From assembly GCA_963715285.1 (NCBI GenBank), contig CAVQRU010000001.1, forward strand, positions 1 through 64,000: a stretch of DNA of 64,000 nt. Direction: 5' to 3'. Origin of the DNA: Sva-07 sp963715285 (GTDB lineage Bacteria > Actinomycetota > Acidimicrobiia > Acidimicrobiales > Ilumatobacteraceae). A model generated the notes under the pieces. That model worked only from the letters and a program-made list of their open reading frames with translations. It was not told the DNA's origin and searched no databases. The translations under genes were made by a program, and so were the position numbers. This document shows, piece by piece, positions 9,405-18,546 of the stretch. The stretch's first letter is position 1, and every line of letters starts with the position of its first letter.

Positions 9405-9436
9405 CGAACGGGCGGCGCCTCGAACGGGCGGCCCCT
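9405..9436. repeat. Tandem 16-bp direct repeat
   Basis: Two adjacent 16-base units, CGAACGGGCGGCGCCT and CGAACGGGCGGCCCCT, differ at one base. They lie in the divergent promoter region between 9371 and 9463 and could be a paired operator, but nothing else supports that. Confidence 0.6.
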
Positions 9437-9462
9437 GCGTCGCGTACGCGACACTGTCGGGC

Positions 9463-10719
9463 ATGGCATCACTGCAGCAGCATCGTCGTCCGGTCGAGGA
9501 CGTGATCTCCGATCTCACCGACAAGCGCGTCAACGACGTCAAGTGGGCCGACGGTCGCACGTTCGGAATGGTCTACGACGGAGGGCCGTCGGTGCACGAG
9601 GTCGCCGAGCAGGCTGCCCGTCTCTACCTGCACGAGAACGCCCTCAACACGAAGGCCTTCCCGTCGCTCGGCCAGATCCAGTCCGAGGTCGTCGGTTGGA
9701 CCGCCGATCTCCTGCACGGCGACGATGCGGTGGCCGGGTTCCTCACGAGCGGTGGCACCGAATCGATCCTGTGCGGCGTCCTCGCGGCCCGCGAGCGCGG
9801 CGCTGCCGAGCGAGGGATCACCGCCCCGGAGATGGTCGTCGCCGAGTCGGCGCATGCCGCGTTCCACAAAGCGGCGCACAACTTCGGCCTCGAGCTCCAC
9901 AAGGCGCCGGTCAAGGACGACTGGACCGCTGACGTCGATGCGATGGCGGCCCTCTGCAACGAGAACACCGTGCTGGTGGTCGGCTCGGCGCCGCAGTATC
10001 CGCAGGGCGTGCAGGACGACATCCCGGCGATCGCGGCACTGGCGTCGTCGTTCGGCGCCAACTGCCACGTCGACGCCTGCATGGGTGGCTTCGTGCTGCC
10101 GTTCGCCGAGATGCTCGGGCGAGAGGTGAAGCCGTGGGACTTCCGGGTCGAGGGTGTCACCACGATCTCGGCCGACATCCACAAGCTCGGGTATGCGCCG
10201 AAGGGTGTGTCGGTGATCCTGCACCGCAACAAACAGTCGCGGGCCTACCAGACGTTCGTGTTCGACGGCTGGCTCGGCGGCTTCTACGCCTCGCCGAACA
10301 TGCAGGGCACTCGCTCCGGCCTTCCGATGGCCTGTGCCTGGGCCGTGATGTCGCATCTCGGAATCGATGGGTACGTCGACCTCACTCGGCAGGTGCTCGT
10401 CAACGCCGACATGTTCCGTGCCGGCGTCGCCGAGATCGACGGCATCCAGGTGCTCGGCGACGGCCGGTTCCACCTCGTCTCGATCGCGGCCGACCCGATG
10501 TTCGAGCCGGAGATCGACATGTTCGCACTCGGTGACGCGCTGCTCGCCAAGGGGTGGTTCCACGACCGCCAGACGCCGCCGGACAGCCTGCACTCGACGA
10601 TCAGCAACTCGAACACCGGCGTGATCGACGACTACCTGGCCGACCTGGCGGAGTGTGTCGCTGCGGTCGTCGGCACCCGTACGGACGACCGCAGCACCAA
10701 CTACGCCACGCTCGAATGA
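9463..10719 (+). CDS. PLP-dependent sphingosine-1-phosphate-lyase-like decarboxylase
   Basis: A 418-residue fold-type I pyridoxal-phosphate enzyme of the group II decarboxylase/sphingosine-1-phosphate lyase family. Visible motifs are GFLTSGGTESI (phosphate-binding loop), VDACMGGFVLPF (cofactor Asp), and SADIHKLGYAPKG with the Schiff-base lysine at K241. These are closer to the S1P-lyase branch than to glutamate or DOPA decarboxylase. It probably cleaves or decarboxylates an amino- or phosphorylated long-chain substrate in the cytosol; the exact substrate cannot be read. Tandem hairpins close the gene at 10739-10850. Confidence 0.85.
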   Translation: MASLQQHRRPVEDVISDLTDKRVNDVKWADGRTFGMVYDGGPSVHEVAEQAARLYLHENALNTKAFPSLGQIQSEVVGWTADLLHGDDAVAGFLTSGGTESILCGVLAARERGAAERGITAPEMVVAESAHAAFHKAAHNFGLELHKAPVKDDWTADVDAMAALCNENTVLVVGSAPQYPQGVQDDIPAIAALASSFGANCHVDACMGGFVLPFAEMLGREVKPWDFRVEGVTTISADIHKLGYAPKGVSVILHRNKQSRAYQTFVFDGWLGGFYASPNMQGTRSGLPMACAWAVMSHLGIDGYVDLTRQVLVNADMFRAGVAEIDGIQVLGDGRFHLVSIAADPMFEPEIDMFALGDALLAKGWFHDRQTPPDSLHSTISNSNTGVIDDYLADLAECVAAVVGTRTDDRSTNYATLE

Positions 10720-10738
10720 CCCGCCCCCCACACCTCAG

Positions 10739-10778
10739 CGATGAGCGAACCCCCCGCATGGGGAGGTGTCGCTCATCG
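10739..10778. repeat. GCGATGAGC-arm hairpin, copy 2
   Basis: CGATGAGCGA (10739-10748) pairs with TCGCTCATCG (10769-10778), with CCCC/GGGG inside. It lies between two convergent genes. Confidence 0.85.
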
Positions 10779-10808
10779 GATCGGTCTCGGACCGCTGCGT
10801 GGTGCCGG

Positions 10809-10850
10809 GCGATGAGCGGACCCCCCGTATCGGGAGGTGTCGCTCATCGC
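10809..10850. repeat. GCGATGAGC-arm hairpin, copy 3
   Basis: GCGATGAGCG (10809-10818) pairs with CGCTCATCGC (10841-10850). It is tandem with copy 2, 30 bases away, just before the end of the convergent acyl-CoA ligase gene. Confidence 0.85.
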
Positions 10851-10864
10851 TTCGTGGGGTGGCG

Positions 10865-12412
10865 TCAGTTGACCTGGCGTTGGGCGTCGGCCCAGAAGGG
10901 CTCGCGCAGTTTGAACTTCTGGAGCTTGCCGGTCGCCGTGCGTGCCAACTCGTCGCGGAATTCGACGCGCTTGGGGCACTTGTAGCCCGCCAGCTTGGTC
11001 TTGGTGAACGCGATCAGGTCGGCCTCGGTCAGCTCGCTTCCCGGCGACGTCACCACGAGCGCCGTGACCAGTTCGCCCCACTTCTCGTCGGGGATCCCGA
11101 TCACTGCGACCTCGGTCACCTCTGGATGCTGGAAGATCGCGTCCTCGACCTCGATCGACGACACGTTCTCCCCACCGGTGATGATCACGTCCTTCTTGCG
11201 GTCGGAGATCGTGACGTAGTTGTCGTCGTCGATGAAGCCACCGTCGCCGGTGTGGAAGAACCCGTCGTGGATCGCGGCGTCGGTCTGGTCGGGCTGCTCC
11301 CAGTAGCCGGCCATCACCATGTTGCCGCGCGCCAGGATCTCGCCGTCCTTGCTGACCGCCATCGTGCACCCCACCACCGGCGCGCCCGCACGGCTGAGCT
11401 TCACCGCCCGGTCGCTCGGATCGAGGTCGTCGAACTCCTCCCGCGAGCGGTTCATCGTGATCACGGGTGTGGTCTCGGTCAGGCCGTAGATCTGTACGAA
11501 CTCCCAGCCGAGTTCGGTCTCGCAGCGCTCGATCGTGCGTGTCGGCGGGGGAGCGCCGGCGACGACGATGCGCACCCGACCGCGTCCCGGAATCGGCCGC
11601 CCGGTGTCGGCCTCCCACGTCGCGGCGGCGTCGAGCACCATGTTGAGCACGGCCGGCGCACCACACATCAGGGTGACCCCGTGCTCCTCGACCCGGCGGA
11701 GGATCTCGGCGCCGTCGATCTTGCGGATGATGACGTGCTTCGCACCCATCCCCGTGACGGCGTAGAGCATGCCCCAGCCGTTGCAGTGGAACTGGGGGAG
11801 GGTGTGCAGATACACGTCGCGGTCGCTCACGCCCATGTGCCAGCCGAACACCGACGCGTTCAGCCACAGGTTGCGATGGGTGAGCTGCACGCCCTTCGGG
11901 CGGGCGGTCGTGCCGGACGTGTAGTTGATTGTCGCGGTGGCGTCCTCGTCGCCTTCCCACGGGATCGGCTCCACGCCGAAGGTCATCACGGCAGCGTCGG
12001 CCTCGGCGCCGATGACGAGCTTGTGTTCGCACTCGACGTCGGCCATCGCATCGGCGAGTTCGGGATCGATCAGCAGGACGCGAGCGCCCGAGTGGGCGAC
12101 GATGTACTTGACCTCCTCGGCCACGAGGCGGAAGTTGATCGGCACCAGTACCCGGCCGGACCCCGACACGCCGAAGAGCGCCGTCAGGAGACGAGCCGAG
12201 TTGTGACTGACCATCGCGACCCGCTCGCCCACGCCGATGCCGAGTGCGTCGAGCGCCGCTCCCATCGCACGCGCGCGGTCGGCCATGTCGCGATAGGTGA
12301 TTGTCCCCCACGACTCGGCCGGTTGGTCCGGTTCGTCGACGATCGCGACCCGGTCGGGGTACACGAGCTCGGCGCGGCGGAGGAAGTCGTTGACGGTCAG
12401 TGGCACCTTCAT
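10865..12412 (-). CDS. Acyl-CoA synthetase (AMP-binding, FadD-like)
   Basis: A 515-residue ANL-superfamily acid-CoA ligase. The P-loop TINYTSGTTARPKGVQLTH, the IYGLTETTPVI motif, GYWEQPDQT, FFHTGDGGFIDDD and the C-terminal DRKKDVIITGGENVSSIEVE, with a catalytic lysine in TATGKLQKFKLR, are all present. It activates a fatty or aromatic acid via an acyl-adenylate; specificity is not visible. ATG 12412 is preferred over the upstream TTG 12421 because a -10 TAGGTT lies 7 bases before it. It lies 10 bases downstream of the amidase stop, with its own promoter overlapping that stop. Confidence 0.92.
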   Translation of the reverse strand: MKVPLTVNDFLRRAELVYPDRVAIVDEPDQPAESWGTITYRDMADRARAMGAALDALGIGVGERVAMVSHNSARLLTALFGVSGSGRVLVPINFRLVAEEVKYIVAHSGARVLLIDPELADAMADVECEHKLVIGAEADAAVMTFGVEPIPWEGDEDATATINYTSGTTARPKGVQLTHRNLWLNASVFGWHMGVSDRDVYLHTLPQFHCNGWGMLYAVTGMGAKHVIIRKIDGAEILRRVEEHGVTLMCGAPAVLNMVLDAAATWEADTGRPIPGRGRVRIVVAGAPPPTRTIERCETELGWEFVQIYGLTETTPVITMNRSREEFDDLDPSDRAVKLSRAGAPVVGCTMAVSKDGEILARGNMVMAGYWEQPDQTDAAIHDGFFHTGDGGFIDDDNYVTISDRKKDVIITGGENVSSIEVEDAIFQHPEVTEVAVIGIPDEKWGELVTALVVTSPGSELTEADLIAFTKTKLAGYKCPKRVEFRDELARTATGKLQKFKLREPFWADAQRQVN

Positions 12413-12419
12413 GGTGCGC

Positions 12420-12425
12420 AACCTA
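12420..12425 (-). promoter_or_regulatory. -10 hexamer TAGGTT, leaderless start
   Basis: Minus-strand TAGGTT, 7 bases before ATG 12412. It overlaps the stop codon of the upstream amidase gene. Confidence 0.5.
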
Positions 12426-13856
12426 TTCGGCGGCGACTGGTCCCTGAGACCCGGATGAGGGGGCGGTGAGCGGCCAGGGGCGGTTGCGCTCCATCGTGAG
12501 CGCCAGGTCGAGCAGCAGCGGCTCGCTGAAGTGCCGCCCGACGATCTGCAGGCCGATCGGCAGTCCGTCGAGCATGCCCGCCGGCACCGAGATCGCCGGA
12601 TTGCCGTGGAGGTTCGCCGGGAACGTCAGGCGGCCGTTGTTCGCCGCGCCCGCTTCGATGCCGCCGAACACGCCGGGAATCGGGCCCTCGGCGTCGAACG
12701 CGACGTCCGGATTGGTGGCCGTGATCACGAAGTCGACGCCACCGTCACTCGTGTCGAAGATCCGCGCCATCGCTTCGTTGACCTCGGTGCGCCGCCGCTC
12801 GATCCGCGCTCTCGACGTGGCGTCGTACTTTCCATCGGTGGCTTCGAGGCCGAAGCGCATCTCGGGTGTGAGGTCGTCGGCACATGCCGGCCACTTGTCG
12901 GCGAGCTGCGCTGCGATCGAGATCATGCCGGAGATCGACCACGCGCCCCCCATGCGCGGGACGTGGGTGTCGAGGCCGACCACGCGCTGCAGCCCACAGT
13001 CGGCGATCAGCATCGTGGCTGCCTCCTCGAGCAGCTCCCACATGACCGGCGACACCGTCGCCCCGCCCCAGTCGTCGACCACTGCGACACGCATGCCGCG
13101 CAGTGCATCGAGGTGGCCTCCCAGGTCGGCCTCCCATCCCTCGACCCGAGGCAGGCTGAGGGGGTCGCGGGGGTCGTGCCCGTTGGTGACGTCGAACCAG
13201 CGGGCGGTGTCGCGCACCGATCGGGCCATGCACCCGGTCGACACCGTGAGGTTTCCGTATTCGGCATGCGGGCCGCGGGGGATCCGGCCGAAGGTGCCCT
13301 TCAACCCGACGAGCCCGGTGAACCCGGCGGGGATGCGGATCGACCCGCCCCCGTCGCCGCCGGTGGCGATCGGATAGATCGCGCCGGCGACCGCCGACGC
13401 GGAACCCCCCGACGACCCTCCGGGCGTGCGGCCGTTCTGCCAGGGATTGTGCGTGGCGCCGTGGAGCTTCGTGCGGGTGAGGTTGACGCCGCCGAACTCA
13501 CTCGCCGTGGTCTGCCCGGCGAGGACTGCGCCGCCGCGCTCGACGATCCGGCGCACCATCGTCGCAGTGTGGGACGCGATCCCGTCGCGCAGCGGCACCG
13601 ACGCTTCGGTGTCGGGCCAGCCTTCGACCGGGGTGAGTTCCTTCACGCCGATCGGCACACCACCGAACGGCAACGACACGTCGGCGGCGGCGGCTGCGGC
13701 GCGAGCGGCGTCGCGGTCTTCGAAGCACACGGCGTTGAGTTCGCTCGTGTCGACGGCGGCAAACACCGCCTCGAGCTCTTCCCGGGGCGAGCGCTCGCCG
13801 GCCCGGAACGCCTCCACCAGTCCCACCGCGTCACCCGTCCAGGTCGAATCACTCAT
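12423..13856 (-). CDS. Amidase (amidase-signature family)
   Basis: A 477-residue amidase-signature enzyme with the Ser-cisSer-Lys triad readable: K72 in PIGVKEL, S148 in TPGGSSGGSASAVA and nucleophile S172 in GGDGGGSIRIPAG, at the spacing seen in GatA-type amidases. It hydrolyses a carboxamide or related C-N bond; the substrate is unknown. It is not GatA itself, since no gatB or gatC neighbours are present. ATG 13856 has a -10 TACAGT 8 bases upstream. It is divergent from the thioesterase gene at 13896; the two promoters face each other within 40 bases. Confidence 0.9.
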   Translation of the reverse strand: MSDSTWTGDAVGLVEAFRAGERSPREELEAVFAAVDTSELNAVCFEDRDAARAAAAAADVSLPFGGVPIGVKELTPVEGWPDTEASVPLRDGIASHTATMVRRIVERGGAVLAGQTTASEFGGVNLTRTKLHGATHNPWQNGRTPGGSSGGSASAVAGAIYPIATGGDGGGSIRIPAGFTGLVGLKGTFGRIPRGPHAEYGNLTVSTGCMARSVRDTARWFDVTNGHDPRDPLSLPRVEGWEADLGGHLDALRGMRVAVVDDWGGATVSPVMWELLEEAATMLIADCGLQRVVGLDTHVPRMGGAWSISGMISIAAQLADKWPACADDLTPEMRFGLEATDGKYDATSRARIERRRTEVNEAMARIFDTSDGGVDFVITATNPDVAFDAEGPIPGVFGGIEAGAANNGRLTFPANLHGNPAISVPAGMLDGLPIGLQIVGRHFSEPLLLDLALTMERNRPWPLTAPSSGSQGPVAAE

Positions 13857-13864
13857 GGGGCCGG

Positions 13865-13870
13865 ACTGTA
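13865..13870 (-). promoter_or_regulatory. -10 hexamer TACAGT, leaderless start
   Basis: Minus-strand TACAGT, 8 bases before ATG 13856. Confidence 0.5.
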
Positions 13871-13895
13871 GGTGGCGCCTACGATCGTCGTCGCC

Positions 13896-14786
13896 ATGGA
13901 CTCGCGCACGTTTCTCGGACTCGAACCGACGCACAACCCGTTCCGCTGGAAGCTGCCGGTCACCGAGGGCATCTCGACGACGGGAAACTTCCTGTTCGGT
14001 GGGTCGGGTCTCGGGGCGGCGATCTCCGCCCTGGAGGGGACGTCGGGCCGGCAGTGCGTGTGGGCGACGGCGCAGTACCTGTCGTACGCGAAGCCGGGTG
14101 AGGTGCTCGACATCGACGTGCACGTGGCGGTCGACGGCCACCAGATCACCCAGGCTCGCGCCGTCTGTCATGTCGCCGACCGGGAGATCCTCACGGTGAA
14201 CGCAGCGCTCGGCGATCGACCGATGGAGGCCTCGGGTCAGTGGGAACAGATGCCCGAGGACGTACCGCGGCCCGAGGAGTGCCACGAGCGGCCGCGATAC
14301 TCGGAGATGGCGGGAACGATCAACGACCGGCTGGAGGAGCGGATGGTGAAGGCGCGTCCGTTCGAGGGACTGGACGGCAGCGTGCAGGGCGACGGACAGA
14401 CGATGCTGTGGGCCCGCCTGCCCGACGTGATCACCGGGGTCGACGCGACGACCCTCGCGATCCTCGGTGACTTCGTGCCGATGGGAATCGGCCAGGCGCT
14501 CGGCGCCCGTGCCGGCGGCAACAGCCTCGACAACACGCTGCGCGTCGGCCGGATCGTGCCGACCGAGTGGGTCCTGATGGACATCCGGGTCCATGCGGTC
14601 GAGCGCGGCTTCGGACACGGCCTCGTCCACATGTTCGCCGACGACGCCAGAGGCACGCTGTTGGCAACAGCAAGTCAGTCGGTGATCGTGCGCTTCTGGA
14701 AGGATCGACCGAGGGACCGAGTCGAACGGGTGGCCGAACAGATCGAGCGTGCCGGGGGCGAAGTCTCCGACATACCGCCGGCTTAG
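13896..14786 (+). CDS. Acyl-CoA thioesterase family protein (double hotdog)
   Basis: A 296-residue protein with two hotdog-like halves, as in TesB-type acyl-CoA thioesterases. The N-half has LEGTSGRQCVWATAQYLSYAKPGEVLDIDV and the C-half GRIVPTEWVLMDIRVHAVERGFGHGLVHMFADD, typical of this family. It would release free acids from CoA esters, fitting the acyl-CoA ligase and amidase on the other strand. ATG 13896 gives the conserved MDSRTFLGLEP opening; an in-frame GTG at 13872 is possible but would overlap the amidase promoter. Confidence 0.75.
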   Translation: MDSRTFLGLEPTHNPFRWKLPVTEGISTTGNFLFGGSGLGAAISALEGTSGRQCVWATAQYLSYAKPGEVLDIDVHVAVDGHQITQARAVCHVADREILTVNAALGDRPMEASGQWEQMPEDVPRPEECHERPRYSEMAGTINDRLEERMVKARPFEGLDGSVQGDGQTMLWARLPDVITGVDATTLAILGDFVPMGIGQALGARAGGNSLDNTLRVGRIVPTEWVLMDIRVHAVERGFGHGLVHMFADDARGTLLATASQSVIVRFWKDRPRDRVERVAEQIERAGGEVSDIPPA

Positions 14787-15681
14787 TCGCTGCGCCGTCC
14801 GCCCGATGGGTGTCGGCGCTACGCCTCGTCGATCTCAGTCACCCGGCCCAGCGCGACCACGACCACGATGCGGTCACGATCGCCGAGCACACTCGAGATG
14901 GCGACCGATCAGGCGAACTGTTCGAGGTCCTCGGCGGTCGGTTCGTCGGTCACTCGGTGGGGTGTGACGGTCTCTTCATCGACAACGGGCCTCGCCATCC
15001 TCACTCAATGTGGCGAAGTGTTCGAGCGCCGGCACGTCAACGAAGTGGCCGTCGAGGGCTTCGGCGGGTTGATCGGATTGACGAGAGGTGAGTCCTTCAG
15101 TCGCACCTGGCGATATTGGACGTTCGGCGGCGCCCAGCATCTGTGTCTTGCTAATGCCGACATTCAGGGTTCTCGTGTTACCCGTTGCCGAGTCCGATCA
15201 GACCGCATCGCCACCGGCACGCGGTGCTGAAGCCTGTGATAGAGCTTCCTCTACTCAGACACCCGGTTTTGGACCGGGGCCATAGCGGAGTCATTCGTCG
15301 AGCGAGGTCTCTTTCATGGATTCGGAGCGAAAGCGATCCGGGCTACTCCCGATTTCCACCAACTCGATGATCGAGCGTGCTGCGATATCGGAAACGGTGA
15401 GGTCCTCGACCGCTCGGCGGTCTCGGGCTCTCTCGACGGCCTCAGCCGGAATGCGCTGAGGCCCGACCCGTCGACCCATCATGTTGCTGACAGATTCAGC
15501 ACCGATGGCCAGCGTCGTCGATGACTTGACTGGCCGAGCATCCGAGGGTGTCGCGAGGTGACGCCGGCGGGTGATCCGTCCCCGAATCGCATCGCGGATC
15601 GAAGCGCGTGAACGCGTCGGCCAGCGGCTCATGTGCGAGGAACTCGCCGCTGTTGTTGGACGACATCCCGATTCAGGTTCT
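14787..15681. other. Gene-poor region, probably decayed
   Basis: About 900 bases without a convincing gene. Open frames are short and lack the strong third-position G/C bias of neighbouring genes, and local composition is less GC-rich. A minus-strand frame at 15291-15731 has a helical tail (RIPAEAVERARDRRAVEDLTVSDIAA) that loosely resembles a recombinase-type HTH, but I cannot assign it. A short stem-loop near 15262-15280 looks like a tRNA anticodon arm with no other tRNA parts. I see no function here. Confidence 0.5.
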
Positions 15682-16875
15682 TCAGTGGTGCCCCGGTGCG
15701 GTGTCACCGGCGAGGTCGAGTCGTGGGGCACCGACAGTGTCGGCGGCGTCAGCTACGCCGATTCGAAGCTGCGTGCTCCGATTGAGCGTGCCCAGTCGAT
15801 TCCGCGGCGAATTCGGCCCTCGCTGCATCTCGATCCTTGGTGGAAACCACGGTGACGGCGGGCTGATGAGGTAGCGCAAGTAGATCGTGAAGGGTCGTCG
15901 GTTCGTTGTCATCATCGAGGTCAACACAGTCGCTGTGGCGTTGCTCCCGTGTGCACTCGCCAGCGCCGTAGGCTCATCCCAGGCTTCATACGCTACCTGC
16001 CAGTCGTTGTCGCCGTCGGTGGGCAGCTCAGTCGCCGTGAACCTGTCGATCCAGTCGCCGTCTGAGTCAATGCACCGCGACGAGCAGCTGATCCGCAGTC
16101 GCAGCGCAGCCCAGCTCGTCTGGGCTCGCAGGTGGCGTAGCGATCGGAGGAGGTTCAGGTCATCGTCAAGAGGGACGTGGTCGCCGTCGGAGTCGGTCGA
16201 CATGCTCGCAGCATTCGTTGGGTCGGAGCCACAAGCAGCCTCGTCTGCATCGCTTTGTCCGTCGTTGTCGTCGTCGGGGTCGGCGTTGTCGCCGAGGCCG
16301 TCACCGTCGCTGTCTGATGACTCTGAGGGGTCGAGCGGGAACGCGTCGTCACCATCAGCAACTCCGTCGTTGTCGTCGTCAGGGTCGCAGGCATCACCAA
16401 GGGCGTCGCCGTCGAAGTTCGCCTGGTCCACGTTGGGTGTCGCAGTGCAGTTGTCGACATCGTCGGCAACACCGTCGTCGTCGCTGTCTGGCGACGCGAC
16501 GGTGACGGTGGGGATGTTCGTCGCAGTGTCCCATGAGAACGTGACCTCGTCGCCGCTACCCACCGTGAAGCCGATGTTGGCGCCTCCCGGTGCGCCGCCA
16601 GCGCCGTAGTTCTCATCCCAGGCTTCATTCACCGCTACCTTCCACTCGTAGTCGCCCGGTGGCAGGTCTGTCGTCGTGAACCTGTAGATCCCGTCGCCGT
16701 CGACGTCTTGCAGCCACGACCGAAGGCAGCCTGGATCCCAGTCGCCAGCGCAGCCCAGCTCGCTCTGGAAGCTCCCGGTGGCCGTAGCGATTCGCGAGTT
16801 GATGTTGTCGGTGATCCAGTTGGTCGCATCGTGATCGCACAAGGACCACCCTGGACATCGGAGGCGGTCGTCCAT
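15682..16875 (-). pseudogene. X25 / thrombospondin-3 repeat protein, C-terminal half decayed
   Basis: Residues about 32-108 match the pullulanase X25 (starch-binding-like) domain: GSFQSELGCAGDWDPGCLRSWLQD, DGDGIYRFTTTDLPPGDYEW and VAVNEAWDENYGAGG. Residues about 128-225 are Asp-rich thrombospondin type-3 calcium-binding repeats (DSDDDGVADDVDNC, DPDDDNDGVADGDD). After residue 240 comes a corrupted second X25 copy (CIDSDGDWIDRFTATELPTDG, YEAWDEP), recognisable also at base level, and then meaningless sequence. There is no signal peptide, although such proteins are normally secreted, so this is a fragment. A -10 TATCGT lies 6 bases before ATG 16875. Confidence 0.7.
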
Positions 16876-16880
16876 AGGTT
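16875..16880 (+). promoter_or_regulatory. -10 hexamer TAGGTT for the cyclase gene
   Basis: TAGGTT ends 6 bases before ATG 16887. It abuts the divergent start codon at 16875. Confidence 0.45.
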
Positions 16881-16881
16881 G

Positions 16882-16887
16882 ACGATA
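16882..16887 (-). promoter_or_regulatory. -10 hexamer TATCGT for the X25/TSP3 gene
   Basis: Minus-strand TATCGT, 6 bases before ATG 16875. The two divergent -10 boxes occupy each other's start-codon region. Confidence 0.4.
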
Positions 16888-18196
16888 TGGACGTGCCGGA
16901 GACTCACTTCGCCAGAGCCGGCGACCTACGCATCGCCTTCCAGGAGTTCGGCACCGGTGCGCGAACAGTCATCATTCCGCCGATCACGTCGAACATCGAT
17001 GTGGTGTGGGACCACGAGTTCTATCGGCGGATGTTGGAACACCTCGGATCTTTTCTTCGGATCGTGCACTTCGACAAGCGAGGTATCGGGCTCTCGGACC
17101 GGTTCGAGGAACAGCCGACGCTTGACGAACGAATGAGGACTTGATGCTCAGGATGCCTGGGCAGCGTCAGGCGAATGTTCGGTCTGTGGGGCGGCGTGGC
17201 CCAGACTCCGCCGTTCTCACCCTGAGCGAGATCATCAGGGCGGCCTTGTACCTCGTAGCTGCCGCCGGGCAGGATCAAAGGTGCCGCCACGCGCCATCGT
17301 TGACTGCCGGCGGATTTTGGTACTGTCGTGCAGACGTGGGCGAGGACCCACTGCCGTTTGCGAGGCTGATGGCGCCCAGCCAGACGGGGAACCATGCGTA
17401 CCTGCGTTGGATGAATCGTCTGAATCGCCTGTCCGCGAGTCCCGCCGATTTCACTCGTCAAGTCGAGAGCATCGTTGGAATCGCCGGCACCACCGAACCA
17501 GCGCGGGTGGGTGCGCCAACCATCGTCGTCCACCTGACTGGCGACAGGTGTGTCCCGATCGGAAACGGACGCGTTCTTGCCGAGCGCATCCCGAATTCGA
17601 AGCTGGTGGAGGTGGAGGGAACCGACCATCTGATGTACTCACTCGACAATTGGCGAGAGGTGGTCGATCCGGTGATCGAATTCTTCACCGATGTGACACC
17701 ACCGCACTCGCTTCAGCGACGATTCGCGGCGGTGATGTTCACCGACATTGTCGGATCGACGACCCTTTCCAGCTCGATGGGGGATCATCGATACCGTGAG
17801 GTCATCGAGCAACATGACCGGATCGCTCACCGTGTGACAACCAGCAATCGCGGGCGGGTTGTCAAGAGCACCGGTGACGGAATTCTTGCCGTGTTCGATT
17901 CGCCGTCCGCAGCTGTCGACGTCGCGTCGTCGCTGCGCTCAGCACTCGAAGAAATCGGGCTCACGATCCGGGTGGGAATTCACGCCGGAGAAATCGAGGA
18001 ACACGCGGACCGTGACATCTCCGGTTTGGCCGTCAACCTGGCTGCTCGCGTCGAACAAGCAGCATCTGACGGATCCATCTTCGTCTCATCGACGATGAAG
18101 GACTTGCTGTTGGGCGGCGGCGGGATCGAATTCGAGAACCGCGGCGAGCACACGCTCAAGGGCAGTGAGGGCCTGGACGCGTACGAGGTCAACTGA
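16887..18196 (+). pseudogene. Alpha/beta-hydrolase - class III adenylate cyclase, hydrolase core broken
   Basis: The N-terminal part (16887-17144) is the start of an alpha/beta-hydrolase cap-cyclase protein (VIIPPITSNIDVVWDH, VHFDKRGIGLSDR) and stops at 17144. About 190 bases follow in which the nucleophile elbow should lie but no GxSxG is present. Similarity resumes near 17335 (GEDPLPFARL, WMNRLNRLSASPADF, VPTIVVH-like GAPTIVVHLTGD) and runs into an intact class III cyclase domain: FTDIVGST with the metal Asp, STGDGILAVF with the second Asp, and GLAVNLAARV. Frame 17141-18196 could still make a cyclase with a partial hydrolase. The intact family protein is about 450-500 residues. Confidence 0.8.
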
Positions 18197-18546
18197 CTCA
18201 GGACCACGAACCAGCCTGACAATTTTGACCCGCGGCACCACCTGGATCATCGGGCCGAATCCTCGGAATCGGCTGAACGAACGTCGACCACTCGACATCA
18301 CCGGCACGGAATCCCAGCCTCACGAGGCCCAGAACCGCACGACTGCGGCCCAAACCGGGTGCTCGATGACCGCGACCAGCGATAGCCCGAATCCCCTGCA
18401 TCAGCGCGAAGTCCGGATGGCCCGGCACCCGAATCATCTGCCAGGGGGAAGAGAGTCAGCGTCTTCGCTGTGACGTCGCCAGCCCCAGAATGCCCGCGAC
18501 GTCGGAATCGAAGGCCAAATCGCCGCGCCGCTCCCATCTGCGGAGG
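18197..18546. other. Intergenic, nothing recognised
   Basis: About 350 bases between the cyclase remnant and the convergent amidohydrolase. Only short unrelated frames and no strong hairpin or repeat were seen. Confidence 0.5.

Noticed and set aside
15262..15280. tRNA-Gln-like anticodon arm (CCCGG-TTTTGGA-CCGGG)
   Set aside because: There is no acceptor stem, D-arm or T-loop (no GGTTCGA nearby), so it is a chance stem-loop or at most an old scrap.
15291..15731. Possible recombinase-type HTH in a minus-strand frame
   Set aside because: Only a loose resemblance in one helix; the rest is not protein-like and no catalytic domain or terminal repeats are found.
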